64,000 nucleotides of DNA from the NCBI GenBank assembly GCA_036346405.1, contig CM070563.1, forward strand, positions 23,169,022-23,233,021, written 5' to 3'. Shown here piece by piece: positions 12,005 through 23,157 of this stretch. The translations under genes and the position numbers were made by a program. Origin of the DNA: Phyllostachys edulis (taxonomy: Eukaryota; Streptophyta; Magnoliopsida; Poales; Poaceae). Every line of letters begins with the position of its first letter. Position 1 is the stretch's first letter. The notes beneath the pieces were generated by a model. That model did not search any database. It saw only the letters and a list, made by a program, of their open reading frames with translations, and was not told the origin of the DNA.

Positions 12005-13899
12005 CTCATCGAGCTTCTCATCATCGAAGATCTGAGGGCAGTTAGGGAAGTTGCTAGGATGAGGAGACTTCTTTAGTAACGAAGAAATCATCTCTCCTTG
12101 AACGGTCCCAACAGGGGGTGGAACCTACTGAGGCTCTTCTTTGACTCTAGTCTCCTTAGATAGAGTTGAAGCCGCCAAGGAGTCCTTGGCAATAGGAACC
12201 AGAACTGGAGCCGCCACCTACTTGGGGGCTGACTCGACCACTCTTTCCTCAGGAGTTTACTCTTGAGGGGTGCTCTGATCGGAGGCGACTGAAACACCAG
12301 AAGACCTATAAAAACAAAAGAAAGAGAAATCAAGATTTTAGAATACCAGAAACATTAAAGGTATGTATTCTCATAAGTTTCTTTCATGTATACATACCTG
12401 GTCGCCTTCTTAGTCTTGATCTTAACATGCCCTGGAGCAAAGTCTAGAGCACTTGTCTTCCTTTTCTTTTCAACCGACTTCACCGGTTATGTACCGATAG
12501 GGCTGGTTAGACCCCCCCCCACATACTTTGACTGAAGGTCGGAAGAAACCTCCCTAACCATTGGGTCAGAGAGGAGTTCTCTGACCATCTGGTCGGAGAT
12601 GGTGGTTTTGTCGACCACTAGAATGGTTGCTTCAGCAGCAACCGCCTGGTCAATCACGACCACTTCAGAATTTGCAACCACGGTAACTTCAGTCAGCGAA
12701 TCCTCCTTCTTTCCCACCTAAGTTATGAATTAAATTTAATTGGGTGATGGAATTTTCCATCTAAAATATATGCTCCGATTCAAAGCTCTTTTTACCTCCA
12801 GGGGGCCATCATCTTGAGTGGTCATCGAGGAGGAATTGGTTGGAACAACAATTGATGTAGAGCCCTCACCGGACTCTTTTATCCTCAACCCGACCACCTA
12901 CATATTAGTGCAAAATTATATACCGATCGGAGAATATATAAACGATGAAGAGAAAGTTGTTATTTACCTTGAGTCTCTCTATTGTCTCTTCTATAGAGAC
13001 AATAGCTGTCGAGACCCAAAAATGCAATTCTAGACCCTCTGTGTATACTGCACTAGTGCAGGATCACGCTAGTGAACACAATAGCAACATCAATGAAATA
13101 TTATTTCCATATACAAAGATGACTAACAAATATGTAATATCTCGTTCAGACAATAGAGAATTAAATGATTTAGAGACAAAATTAATAGAATTTTTTTAGT
13201 GGAATTCCAGAATTTAAGGAGGGAAAAAGAACTTGGGCCTTCGGCCCATGGCCCGTGACCCTTGTGGGGTGCTGTCTGGCTTTAAAGAGGACCAAGTGGA
13301 GAGTAAACCCTAGTTTTTTTTCTATTATTTCTTCCCCTTCATTCGGCCGCCACCCCCTGGTTCTCTGCTTCATTTGGCCAAACGCCCCACTCCTCTCCCC
13401 TTCCGTGGCCGAGATTCCCTTGTCTCCTCTCCCTTAGGCACCGCCTCCTCCCGCACTTAGGTGCCGCCATCTCCAGCAAATTGGCGCTGCCTCCTCCCTG
13501 CCTGTCGCCGTGGTGCCGCCTCCTTCCTGTGCGTAGCCCACTTCGAGCGATGCGGCGCCGCATCCATCTCCCTTCCCCTCCTCTTCCTCCCAGTCCCCTA
13601 CCGCCAGATCCGGTAGCCGCCGCGCTGAGTTGTGAGGTGGAGGGCGGGAGGCAGCAGCCATGGCTGCGGCGGAGGAGAACCGCTCGCATCGTTGGACTTC
13701 TCCTCGACCCCAGCCGCCGACGCGCCGATGCCGGCCTCCACCCCGCCGCTCACTGGCTTCCTCCGCCTCCTCTGGGCGAGCGCGACGAGCAGGAGCTAGC
13801 GGGCCTCATCGTCGAGGTCTACCGCGCTGTCGTGCCCTGTTTCATCCGCCACCCCTGGACCACTGCACTGCCATCCCTCGGCACTAACCGGCCCTACCG

Positions 13900-14271
13900 T
13901 TGCTGGCCTCGTTTCCCCGAGCTCTTCTGCTCCACGCGTGCCTGAGCTGCCGCCTTCTTCAAGCGCGCCCAGCCGACGCGGCCCCTGTCCTGACAACTCC
14001 CCCTGAGCCCCTGGAGTGCCTCATGGTAGTGCTTGACTTGGATGAGACTTTAGTTTCTGCTTATGAGTCATCTAGTCTTCCTCCTATTGTTCGAACCCAA
14101 GCTATTGAAGCAGGACTACATTGCTTTGACATGGAGTGCTTATCCACTGATAAGGATGTTGAAGGAAAGAACAAGGTGATGGGACTCCTCATGTCGAGCA
14201 AGGATGGCTGCGGCGGCATCCGCGTTGTCCAGGCCGCGCACTTCATTGGTAGGCTGTCGAGCGCGAGGTGA
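13900..14271 (+). pseudogene. Fragment of a HAD-family (CTD small-phosphatase-like) gene inside solo LTR F
   Basis: The open frame contains MVVLDLDETLVSAYES at about 14023-14070 and, just after, TQAIEAGLHCFDMECLS. DLDET matches HAD motif I (DxDxT), whose first Asp forms the phospho-intermediate in FCP1/SCP/NIF-type phosphatases. The phrase is very close to what I know of plant small CTD-phosphatase-like proteins. Only the region around motif I is present; motifs II-IV are missing and the frame runs into unrelated residues after about 14187, so it cannot be an active enzyme. The GC-rich sequence upstream (13480-13990) may be the host gene's N-terminal part. It ends at a GTGAGC donor-like site (14268). 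This is probably a transduplicated exon. Confidence 0.7.
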
Positions 14272-15604
14272 GCGACTCAGTTCTATGCTTAAGAGCATCG
14301 TCGACCATTCTGATATCGTTCATGACTTAAGAATAGCTCGTTCACAACAATGTGGGACTTATGATTGTCCTGTATGAGCAGTGACGGCCGAACGGTAACC
14401 TTAGTGTATTTAGATGGGTTGTGAGGTTTTATGGCTATGGACGTAGTTGTGCAGGGATGTACGATTTTGTACTTTCCATTTGGTTGGCCATTGGGTTGAT
14501 TTCGAATTTCCATGTCACATGAGAAGTTTGACAATCTTATTAAATTAACAACTGGAGGAACTAAGGGCATTTTGCAAGTGATAGATGTATTATGAGTTGG
14601 AATGTATGAATCTCTCCACGTTGTTGTATCAAACACAATTTGATCATGTTAGTTTGTTTTATGCTTCGAGTTTCCATATTGGATTCTTAGATTTATTACT
14701 GGCATTTGGGACTGATCAACCAACATTAGGATTCAATTGAGTTGAACGGTGTGTTCGTTTGTTGTTCCTCTGTAATTTTAGCTTCTGCTTGTTTTCGAAG
14801 TTCAAATTGTTTCGAATTGTATTAAAATTAGTTAAAGGCATAAAAAAATGAACAGCGAAGCATGCTCTTTAAATTCACATTGTTCCGACTTCCAAGATGA
14901 CACTTCTACATAGGAATAGAGGTGTGTTAATCTGGTTGGCGTAACTACGTGCCCTTTAAATGTGTTTGTGGTACAGTGAGAACATATCTTTTGCTCCCAA
15001 CATATTTTGTGCTTCTGGTGCTCCCACTCATAAAGAAAAAAAGGGTCTAAATGGACATGAAAACTTTAGAAAAAAAATGCACAGATTGGGGTTTGGGAGA
15101 ATATCGATTAAATTTGGGTTGCGATTAGGAGCGATTAATTTCATATTGTTCAATTGCTATGTTGTGCACTTTTATGTGGTATACTTAGTTATTTACGGTT
15201 GCCAGGTGGTGGTGGACACCAGGGCTAGAACCTTTCCGTCGTCGTCATCCGTCTCACGGTTGAGGCAAGTGCAAGTATTATTATTAATGAGTTGTTATAT
15301 TATATACTTGATGAATGCCATAGTTGATTGATATTGATTGTTGCTTGGTAATGTTGATGTGCCTAAATGCCATAGTTTAATGACGATGCTTACTACTTGG
15401 AAAGGTTTACATGATACTGCATGCTAATGGTTACTTGATGATGCGTACATGATAATGTTTATATGGTGTTGCTTACATGATAATGGTACATGTTGATGGG
15501 CATGAATGCCATGGTTCAATGATGAAACTTTAAGATGATAATGTTGATGATCATTACTTTTCATGATGAGTTGATATCATGCTTTACATTCTGCATCATG
15601 GCAT

Positions 15605-15757
15605 TGGATCCCTGTGCCTTGAGGGCACAAGCCTTAAATGTTTTTGGATCCCCGTCATGCATTAGACGGGCCTGGTCCCCACACTCGTGGAGTGTGGGCT
15701 TTGGATCCCTGTGCCTAGTGGGCACAGGCTTAGGGTATGTATCGACGGATACATACT
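15605..15757 (+). repeat. Cluster of five short hairpins in solo LTR F
   Basis: Five adjacent inverted repeats: TGTGCC/GGCACA, CCCGTC/GACGGG, CCCACACTC/GAGTGTGGG (9 bp, GTG loop), CCTGTGCC/GGGCACAGG and GTATGTATC/GATACATAC. Three are preceded by GGATCCC. No spacer regularity or repeat identity suggests CRISPR; this is a eukaryotic LTR. Confidence 0.7.
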
Positions 15758-17567
15758 CGGCATTACCGGTAATTGCTAAAATGTGAAGAATGTGCATTCA
15801 TGACATGTCATTGCATTCTTGCATAAGATATGGATTTGTGGTATATAATGCTGTGTTCAGGATGGGATTGTTTGTTCCCTCTGACTGCTTATGAGGCTAT
15901 CATAAGAGATGGATCTGTGGTATATAATGCTGTTATTTATGTTGGAATTGTTTATTCCCTTTGACTTCTTATGATGCTATTGTTGATTTGCTATTGCACT
16001 TTGCTAAATCGTGGACTCACTCTTGCTGTGTTATGCTTTCTAGGTACCTCTCGAGGTAGCGACATGCATGGGAAGGGGTAGACATGGTGCACTCCACATA
16101 TACATAAACCACAACGAATAAACTAGTCCATTTAACTACAATCCATATTCTTGATAGTTAATTTAGTTTCAGTATGTGACCATCCTTCGTAGTGGATGTT
16201 TTAATTATGCTCATGGGTGATCCATTTATGCTCTTAATCCTTCGATAATTGTGTTCATTTAATTCTAGTTGTTGATTTAGAAAGTTCGAGTTGATTATTC
16301 CATTATCCTCGTTATGTTGAGGACCGTTGATGCTGGGTTGCATCTATTTGCTGATCGGATGCCTTAGCGTAGATATGTTGAATTGCCTTTGAGTAGGTTG
16401 ATAAAGAGAAGGGGTCGTGATGGATTGGTATCAAATTGAAGGATGATATACTTTTAGTCTATGATTTAATAATTGAGTAAATTGCCTAGTGAATTACCTT
16501 TGATTACATCTTATGGATATGATGCTCTGTAATAGAGTTGCTTAGCGTTTTATGAATGTTTTTATGTTTACGTTCTAAATTGGATGTTGGATTATTGTTG
16601 ATTGCTACCGTTTTTTGTTGGAACCTCCGGTATAGCTTATTATACAAAGGAGGTTCTGCCGAAATTTAATAAAATGTCTTAGTTTTAAATTGTTACATTG
16701 TTAGATTAGTAGCATTCCAGGCTCATGTTGGGTTGGGGTGTTACAAAATAGGCAAATTATTATTATTATTTGAGTAATGACCTTAAGGTCAAAGCTTACA
16801 TTTAATGCCTCAGAAGACAAATAGCTCAATTAAGCTACAGCAGAATGTAACGGAATAATCTTCAGTGAAGCCCATCCATATGCCCACAAGCAATCGGCTG
16901 GGGTAGCGCGATCTAGTTCTCCACGATCCTTGAAATAGATCTTGTTGACCAACGATTCCTCCACTTCTATTGATTGATTATAGCAAGTATGAGTACACAA
17001 CCATACTCGCAAGTCATACCACAGAATCCAATGTATACATGATGGCTTATTCCAAAGAAAATGGCTTCTGTGGTTATTTTGCATAAATGCAACATTTGCA
17101 ATTGAATACAAATAATAGATTGAAAGCGTGATTCAAACAAATAAACAATAATAGTTTAACAATTGATTTCACAAAGGACACCAAGCCTAATCAATTTCTT
17201 TCACACAGCCATATGACTTAAATCACATAGTTGTCCCTTCCCAATTGGTTTTATGAAAATGTACCCCTCGTGTGAAATCCCCGAGCATTGTCCATGACCG
17301 TAGACACGGCTATTCGAATAGTTTTACACTCTGCAGAGGTTGTACACTTTACCCACAAGATGCAATCAACTGGATTAGAGCTAATCACAAAAAATCTTTC
17401 TGAAACTTCATCTCAACAATTGACACTCCCGATGTGTTTTATCGTCGTCCAACCCATACACAGTGCTTTGGTACGACACACACCGTTGGATAGGGAAACG
17501 GTGGACCGTCCCGCGATGTGACTACCTAGTAGTACACATCTCCAGCCATCACTGAGTACCTAACCTA

Positions 17568-17960
17568 CACTACAACACAACATCCATGTAGAGACGCCCA
17601 ATCTATAGGCTAGAGACGTGTTATTTCATCTCTAGAGGATTGTAGAGCCGTTTTTATAAAGCGTCCTTGGAGCGCCTCCTCACGTACCGTGTCAAGAACC
17701 GTAGAGACGCTTGTAAAACAAATGTACAGGATATAAGACGCTTTACAGAGACGTTAAAATTCATGTCTATACATGTAGAGACGTTTTAGTAGATACATTT
17801 ACATAACGTCTTTACTGATATAGACACGTTCGATTTGCGTGCCAACAAACATAGAGACGCTTTTACAAATTTATTCAATTCATATGCGCATAATTTATAC
17901 ATATTTTGTAGGGACGTTATATACGTCTCTAGGTACGCAAAAGTGTCTTTTGGGCGTCTT
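17568..17960. repeat. Left terminal and subterminal repeats of CACTA-1
   Basis: After the CACTACAACA terminus, the motif TAGAGACG(C/T) recurs in both orientations at short intervals (near 17590, 17608, 17701, 17766, 17916). In En/Spm, subterminal repeats are the TNPA binding sites; here that role is inferred. Confidence 0.8.
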
Positions 17961-18566
17961 ATTGTGAAAAAAATTATTTTGAATTTAACTGGATTATTTC
18001 AAATTTGATTCGCGCATTTTGCTACAAACGGAAACATATATCGTCATATGAAGACATTATTCCACCTCATCCAAAAAAACTAGAAAACAGTAGAGCACGT
18101 GTCTTCACATGGAAGCATCATATTCTCACAATCGGCAAACTAAGAAAACTGTAGAGCATGCATGTACTTCATAGCAACAACAAATATTTGAATTTACAGC
18201 AAGTGGAGTTCACAACTAAATCAAACATCCATATAAAATAGGTGCAGATACATCAGGAAAAGATCCTATGGATTGACACAATTTGTTTTTCTAAATAGTT
18301 GGAATCTATCTATAAGCTAGCTCCTTCATCTCCATTGCATTCTCTTTGTAGTCCTCAATTATCCTGCAAAACCGGTTGAAAAAGAAATAAATGTCTTGGT
18401 TAGAAAAGTGTAAGATGACAAGTTTATTTGATGAAATTAGAAGAATGTAACATACCAAATTGTTTTGTGACTGATTTAAAGCTGTTTTCTTAGCTCTTTT
18501 GACCTAAAAAGCGCAAAGGTTCTTCATGAATAATAGAGTTTAAGCAACAATCAAACATTAGAATGT

Positions 18567-21500
18567 TGTAACAGCCCAAAATTTCCATTTTGGTTAAAGT
18601 TTAAAACTTATTTGAATTTGTGAATTTTCTGAAATTTTAAAAGCTTGACTTTAAATTGTTAAAGCCAAAAAGAAATTTAAGTTCAAAATCTATGGTCAAC
18701 TTTAACTTGGAATAATTTTATTTAAGTCCACAACAATTCTAGGAGCTTAGGTGATTTTCCTGGAATTTTTGGGATTAATCTGCTATTTTCTAAAGCCTAA
18801 ATGGATTTTCTGGATTAAATGAATTAGCAAATCAATTAAAAACCCTAAACACTGGTTGGGCGAACCGCGCCTTGTCTTGACCAGCCCGGCTTCCTTCTTG
18901 CCGCCCCAAAACCCCCGCTCCTCAATTGGACCGTTGGATTTAAATCCAACGGACCGCAGCCACCCGCACCTCCCTATCTCTCTCTCTCTCTCTCTCCACC
19001 GCCCAATCCCAATCGGACGGCATCTAAGCCACCACGCCACCCCATTCCCCACACCGTCGGATCAAGATCCGACGGCCCCGCGTCATCTTCTCCCCGCGTT
19101 CTTCTCAGCGGACAATACAAGAATCGCCATTGACGCCACGGGCGTGAAGCTCGCGAGCGGCTCCATCCAACCGCCCACTCCTCGCGTCGTGCGCGTCGAC
19201 TCAGCGTATCCAACCGCCGACCCCACGCTCTCCCCCATCTCCGCGGGCGTGCGCACGAACCCGCCGCAACCGCCGCGCACGAACCCCACGACGCCTCGCC
19301 GCCTCGGACCTCCCCGGCCCCTATAAAGGAGAGCCTCGGGAGCGTCACGTTCCACGGATCCCAACGCCCCCACTCACGCCCTCTCACTCGCCGTGTGCTC
19401 GCCGGAATTTGAGATCGTCGCCGTCGGCCACCGCAAGACGCCGTCGTCGATTGCGCGCCAATCCGCCTCGGGTCCTCACCACCGCCACCATCTTCATCGC
19501 CTTGGCGTCGCGCACCCGGTGCCCACCCTCGCGTCGTCGGAGCTCCACAAGAACCACCCCTTCACCGTCGACCCCGCGTCGCCGTCGCTCAAGCTCACCG
19601 CCGACGCCGTTTCCGCCGCACCCTCGCGCATCTACGGTGAGCATCATACTCAGCGTCACTCCCTCTCGCGTTTGGCACCACCACGCGCCGCGCCGCATGC
19701 GGCGAAGCGCCGCGAGGCCATCATCGAGCACCACCGCTGTCGTACCGACGTGGCTCACCCACGTCCCTCCACGTCGGCGCCACATCGGCGCCCAAGCCCA
19801 CGCGTGGTTGCCTACGTGGCGACCACGTCGCACACACGCGCCACCTCCCCGTGCGCCAAGTCCCGTGGACTTGGTCCACATGGACCGTGTCTATGACACG
19901 TAGGCCCCACTGTCAGAAATCATTTTAAATTAAATTAAATTCCGAAATTCCACTGCTGGCGTCAGCATTGCGCATTAATAGATTTTTCTTTAGAAAAATA
20001 ATTCGAGAAATTGATTTAAATAACAGATTTAGGATTTAATTTGTAAAACTCATAACTTTTGCATCCTAACTCCAAATCGGTGATTCCAACTTCTAAAATT
20101 TTATAAAATTAATACCCAGATAAATAAAATATAAAAATTTGAATTGGAGTAGGTTTGAACTGTCTGTTTGAATTTGAAATAATTTAAACTACTAATTTAG
20201 GAATTAAACTTGTAAAATTCATATCTTTTGAATCATAATTCCAAATTGGATGATTTCAGTTGCTAAAATCTTAGAAAACTATTATCTAACTAAATAAAAT
20301 ATAGTTATTCAATTAGGAGTCCAGTTTAGTTCTGTTTTAGAATTTAGAAATTCTTTCAAATCCAAATTTAGGTTAACATTTGTAAAATTCATATCCTCTG
20401 AATTCCAACTTCAAATTTAGTGAATTAAATTTCTAAAATTTTATAACAAGATTATCTAGCTTAATAAAGTAAGATTAGTTTATTTGGAATTAGTTTAAAT
20501 TGTCATTTTGAAGTTGAAACTATTTAAATTGCAAATTTAGGATTTAAACTTGTAAAAGTTATATCTTTTATTTCCTATTTCTAAATTGAATGTTTCAAAC
20601 TTATAAAGTCTTATAAAATTATTATCTAGCCAAATAAAATATAATTATTTTATTTGGAGTTAGTTTGAACTATTGTCTTGTCTTTATTTGAATTTCAATT
20701 GATTGTCGTATTTTCCGTTTAGATTCTGACGATTAAGGAATTTGATTCTTAGAAGAATTAGAATTTCAAGACTTCAGCGAAGGCAAGTTATACTTTGATA
20801 ATCTTGCACCTACTATCTTAAAGTTATTTAAATTCAGTTTTCAAATTATTAAGTGCATGCATACTTTTATTCAAATATTTTAAATTCTGTTTAAATGATT
20901 AGATATTCCAAGCTGTCCTTGTATGGCCAATATTGAATATTGAAATGTCATCCCTTGTCCCCATAGATAAATTGTTTGGGAATGCTTAGCGATACTTAGA
21001 CCATGATTTTGATTTTGGGGAGGATTTAGCCAACTCTTTACAAACTTGTTTTAACTTGAACCTATGGTATTGTCTTACCATAGATTTGTTGTAAAGGTGG
21101 TTTTACTAAATAAAATAAAGATGGTTTGGACTTGGGTGTAACGGATGAAAGGTGGGTGCGAGTTTATGCGGGTTTAATCTGGTTAGGATTAAAGCCGTGG
21201 TTTAATTTGAAAGACGCCCAAGTCAATTAAGGACCGCCTTTGGCGTTCCTTTGCTATGCCAAAACGTACCACCACATGTCTTGTATGGGAAGGACCGGCT
21301 TAATAATTTGGGATACCTCATAGCTATTCGTGCCATATTGTATGAGTGGGTGTTGGTTAGACAGTAGTCCCACATGGCGCAAGAGGGGCTCCGGAGGATG
21401 GTTAGTCAATGGAAGCGAAACCTTAGCGGGCATGAGTATTGTGAGGAGATCATTATAACGGCCTTGTGATATTTGCTCATCACACGCCTTAGGAAGCGTG

Positions 21501-22233
21501 GATTGGCCGACACAAAGGGTATAATATCTCGTGTGGGTAAAGCTGTACAAACTCTGCGAGTAGAAAACTATTGAATAGCGCGTCATGATCATGGACATGC
21601 TAGCAAAGCCACTTTGAGTTAGACTTGTTTTTGGTTTTAAAATGGTTTCAACAGATGTTTTCAGGATGGATAGTCCTGTGGAAAAATTGGGCGGTTAGCC
21701 ATTGTGATTGGAGGATATCCATCACCTTTCTTGGAGGTTATCCACATTATTCCATTGTCATTTAAAATATGATTTTAATCAATGTATGAAAATGGCCTTG
21801 CAATCTATTATGATTATTTAAATTAAAGCCGCCGCTTTCATAAAATAACCCCGCCAATGTCCTTTGTTTACCTTATGCATGCATTACAATTCCATATTGG
21901 GTGTAACTTGCGAGCACGGTAGTTGTGCTCATGCTTGCTTTATGCAACAAAAATTTCAGGAGAAGACTACTATCGGGGCGGTGAGGACACCGACGCCTAA
22001 ACTCGCCCAGAGGCGATTACTGTGGCGGATCGCTCGCCTACTACTATCTTTTTATTTCATTGTGTTATTTACTTCTTTATTTGGCTTCATGCCCAATTGT
22101 ATCGAACTCTGATTTACTATTAATGAAATACGAGATTTGGTTATGTTATCATTTTTGTAACTGTGTACACCGGAAATCCTGGACTGGTGTATGAACACAG
22201 AGGGTTCGGGATCTTTCGTTCCCGGGTCCGACA
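18567..22233 (+). mobile_element. 5' LTR of the Tekay element
   Basis: TGTAACAGCCC...GGTCCGACA, 3667 bp. GC-rich proximal half with a TATA box at 19322, AT-rich middle, and a U5-like end before the primer site. It contains a GT donor-like site (19637), a 60-nt mini-exon-like segment (20723-20782), a GC donor-like site (20783) and an acceptor-like site (21958-21959). Long GC-rich open frames (for example 19393-19896) occur on both strands in the same place and I do not regard them as genes. Confidence 0.95.
19322..19327 (+). promoter_or_regulatory. TATA box of the 5' LTR
   Basis: CCCCTATAAAGGAG in a strongly GC-rich context; the same box occurs in the 3' LTR at 28367-28372. Transcription would start about 30 bp downstream. 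Confidence 0.7.
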
Positions 22234-22237
22234 AAAG

Positions 22238-22250
22238 TGGTATCAGAGCC
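22238..22250 (+). promoter_or_regulatory. tRNA-iMet primer-binding site
   Basis: TGGTATCAGAGCC, four bases after the LTR end, complementary to the 3' end of initiator tRNA-Met. Confidence 0.92.
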
Positions 22251-22370
22251 TTAGAATTGCCTTAAAGACTTATCTTCAAAAACTAAAACTATTTTGAGTC
22301 TATCCAGAGTCATTTCTCAACCTTTCTCTTTAAAAATGTTTACTAACTCCTCTCCTTCTCAAAATTTTAG

Positions 22371-22917
22371 ATGGCTGAAAGACCGGATGCTACTTCCCAC
22401 GGAGCCTTTACTGGATACTGGGCTGAAATACTTTGGGAAATGATGCAGCACCTGGGTTACCGGAAGAGGCCAACTTTCCAAGGATTCAAGTACCAGGTGG
22501 AAGAACAACAGTTGTGGAGAGTAGAGGTGCTCATCTACTCCAACCTTGCACCGGACACCGTTTTCCACGTCTTTGACGCTCCGATCCAGCGCGACACCTT
22601 TGATGAGGGCATGCAGGATGCGGCAAGAGAGGCAGTCCGCCACCTTCGCTACACCTACAATCATCGCCTTCAGGGCACCGGGTTTCATTACTACCCGATG
22701 CACATTCCGACCCGACTCGACAGTACTTTCAACTCCGCTAGAGCGAAGATTCCCCCGACACACCGGTGGATCGGCTAAGGCTTTGGATTACGCCTACGGA
22801 AACACCTTGAATGACTTGATCACCGCTCAGAACAGACTACAAGAAGCAGAAGAGAAGCTGAAGACCGTAACTACGGAGCTAGCTAGCTACAAGGCGGTGA
22901 GGCTAGCTCGATGAGCG
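22371..22917 (+). pseudogene. orf0: extra ORF upstream of gag in the Tekay element
   Basis: ATG at 22371 (MAERPDATSHGAFTGYW) opens 135 codons that stop at 22776-22778. A one-base shift just before this leads into a frame that continues as ALDYAYGNTLNDLI, ending at 22914 with a helical, probably coiled-coil tail (QNRLQEAEEKLKTV). So orf0 was about 180 residues and is broken once. The ATG directly follows AAAATTTTAG, a good splice-acceptor sequence. Extra ORFs at this position are known in Del/Tekay elements of rice; their function is not established. Degenerate relatives lie at 46330-47000 (minus strand). Confidence 0.75.
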
Positions 22918-23157
22918 GTTTATACCCCGATACCCATTATAGTATCCTCCTGTTAACTCGATCTTTAGTTGCGAATTATGAGCTACTATTGTATTTGTGG
23001 TAGCCATAATCTTTGAATAAAATAACTTAATAAAGGAACTTTTTGGAAGAATCTGCTCTTTGTCTTGTGTGCTCTTTGTGTTCTTGGGCTGTTAGAATTT
23101 ACCCCCTTTAGAACTTCCTATCTGTCTATCTCTCCTAAATCTTTGGAGTTCTAGCAG

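Larger units (their letters stand above)
13133..16745 (+). mobile_element. Solo LTR F (family 2), with captured gene sequence
   Basis: Starts TGTAATATCTCG at 13133 and ends GGGTGTTACA at 16745, with a perfect TSD AAATA (13128-13132 and 16746-16750). It is about 1 kb longer than solo LTR E. The extra length lies largely in the GC-rich proximal region (13380-14270), which includes a fragment of a HAD-type phosphatase gene. Downstream are a GTGAGC donor-like site (14268), a 59-nt mini-exon-like segment (15206-15264), GCAAGT (15265), a hairpin cluster (15605-15757) and an AG acceptor-like site (16042-16043). Confidence 0.9.

Noticed and set aside
15605..15757. CRISPR array
   Set aside because: Hairpins are not copies of one repeat, there are no regular spacers, and the context is a plant LTR.
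19393..19903. 160-codon open frames in the 5' LTR (and 28438-28944 in the 3' LTR) as genes
   Set aside because: Overlapping long frames occur on both strands within GC-rich LTR DNA, differ between the two LTRs through indels, and show no domain.
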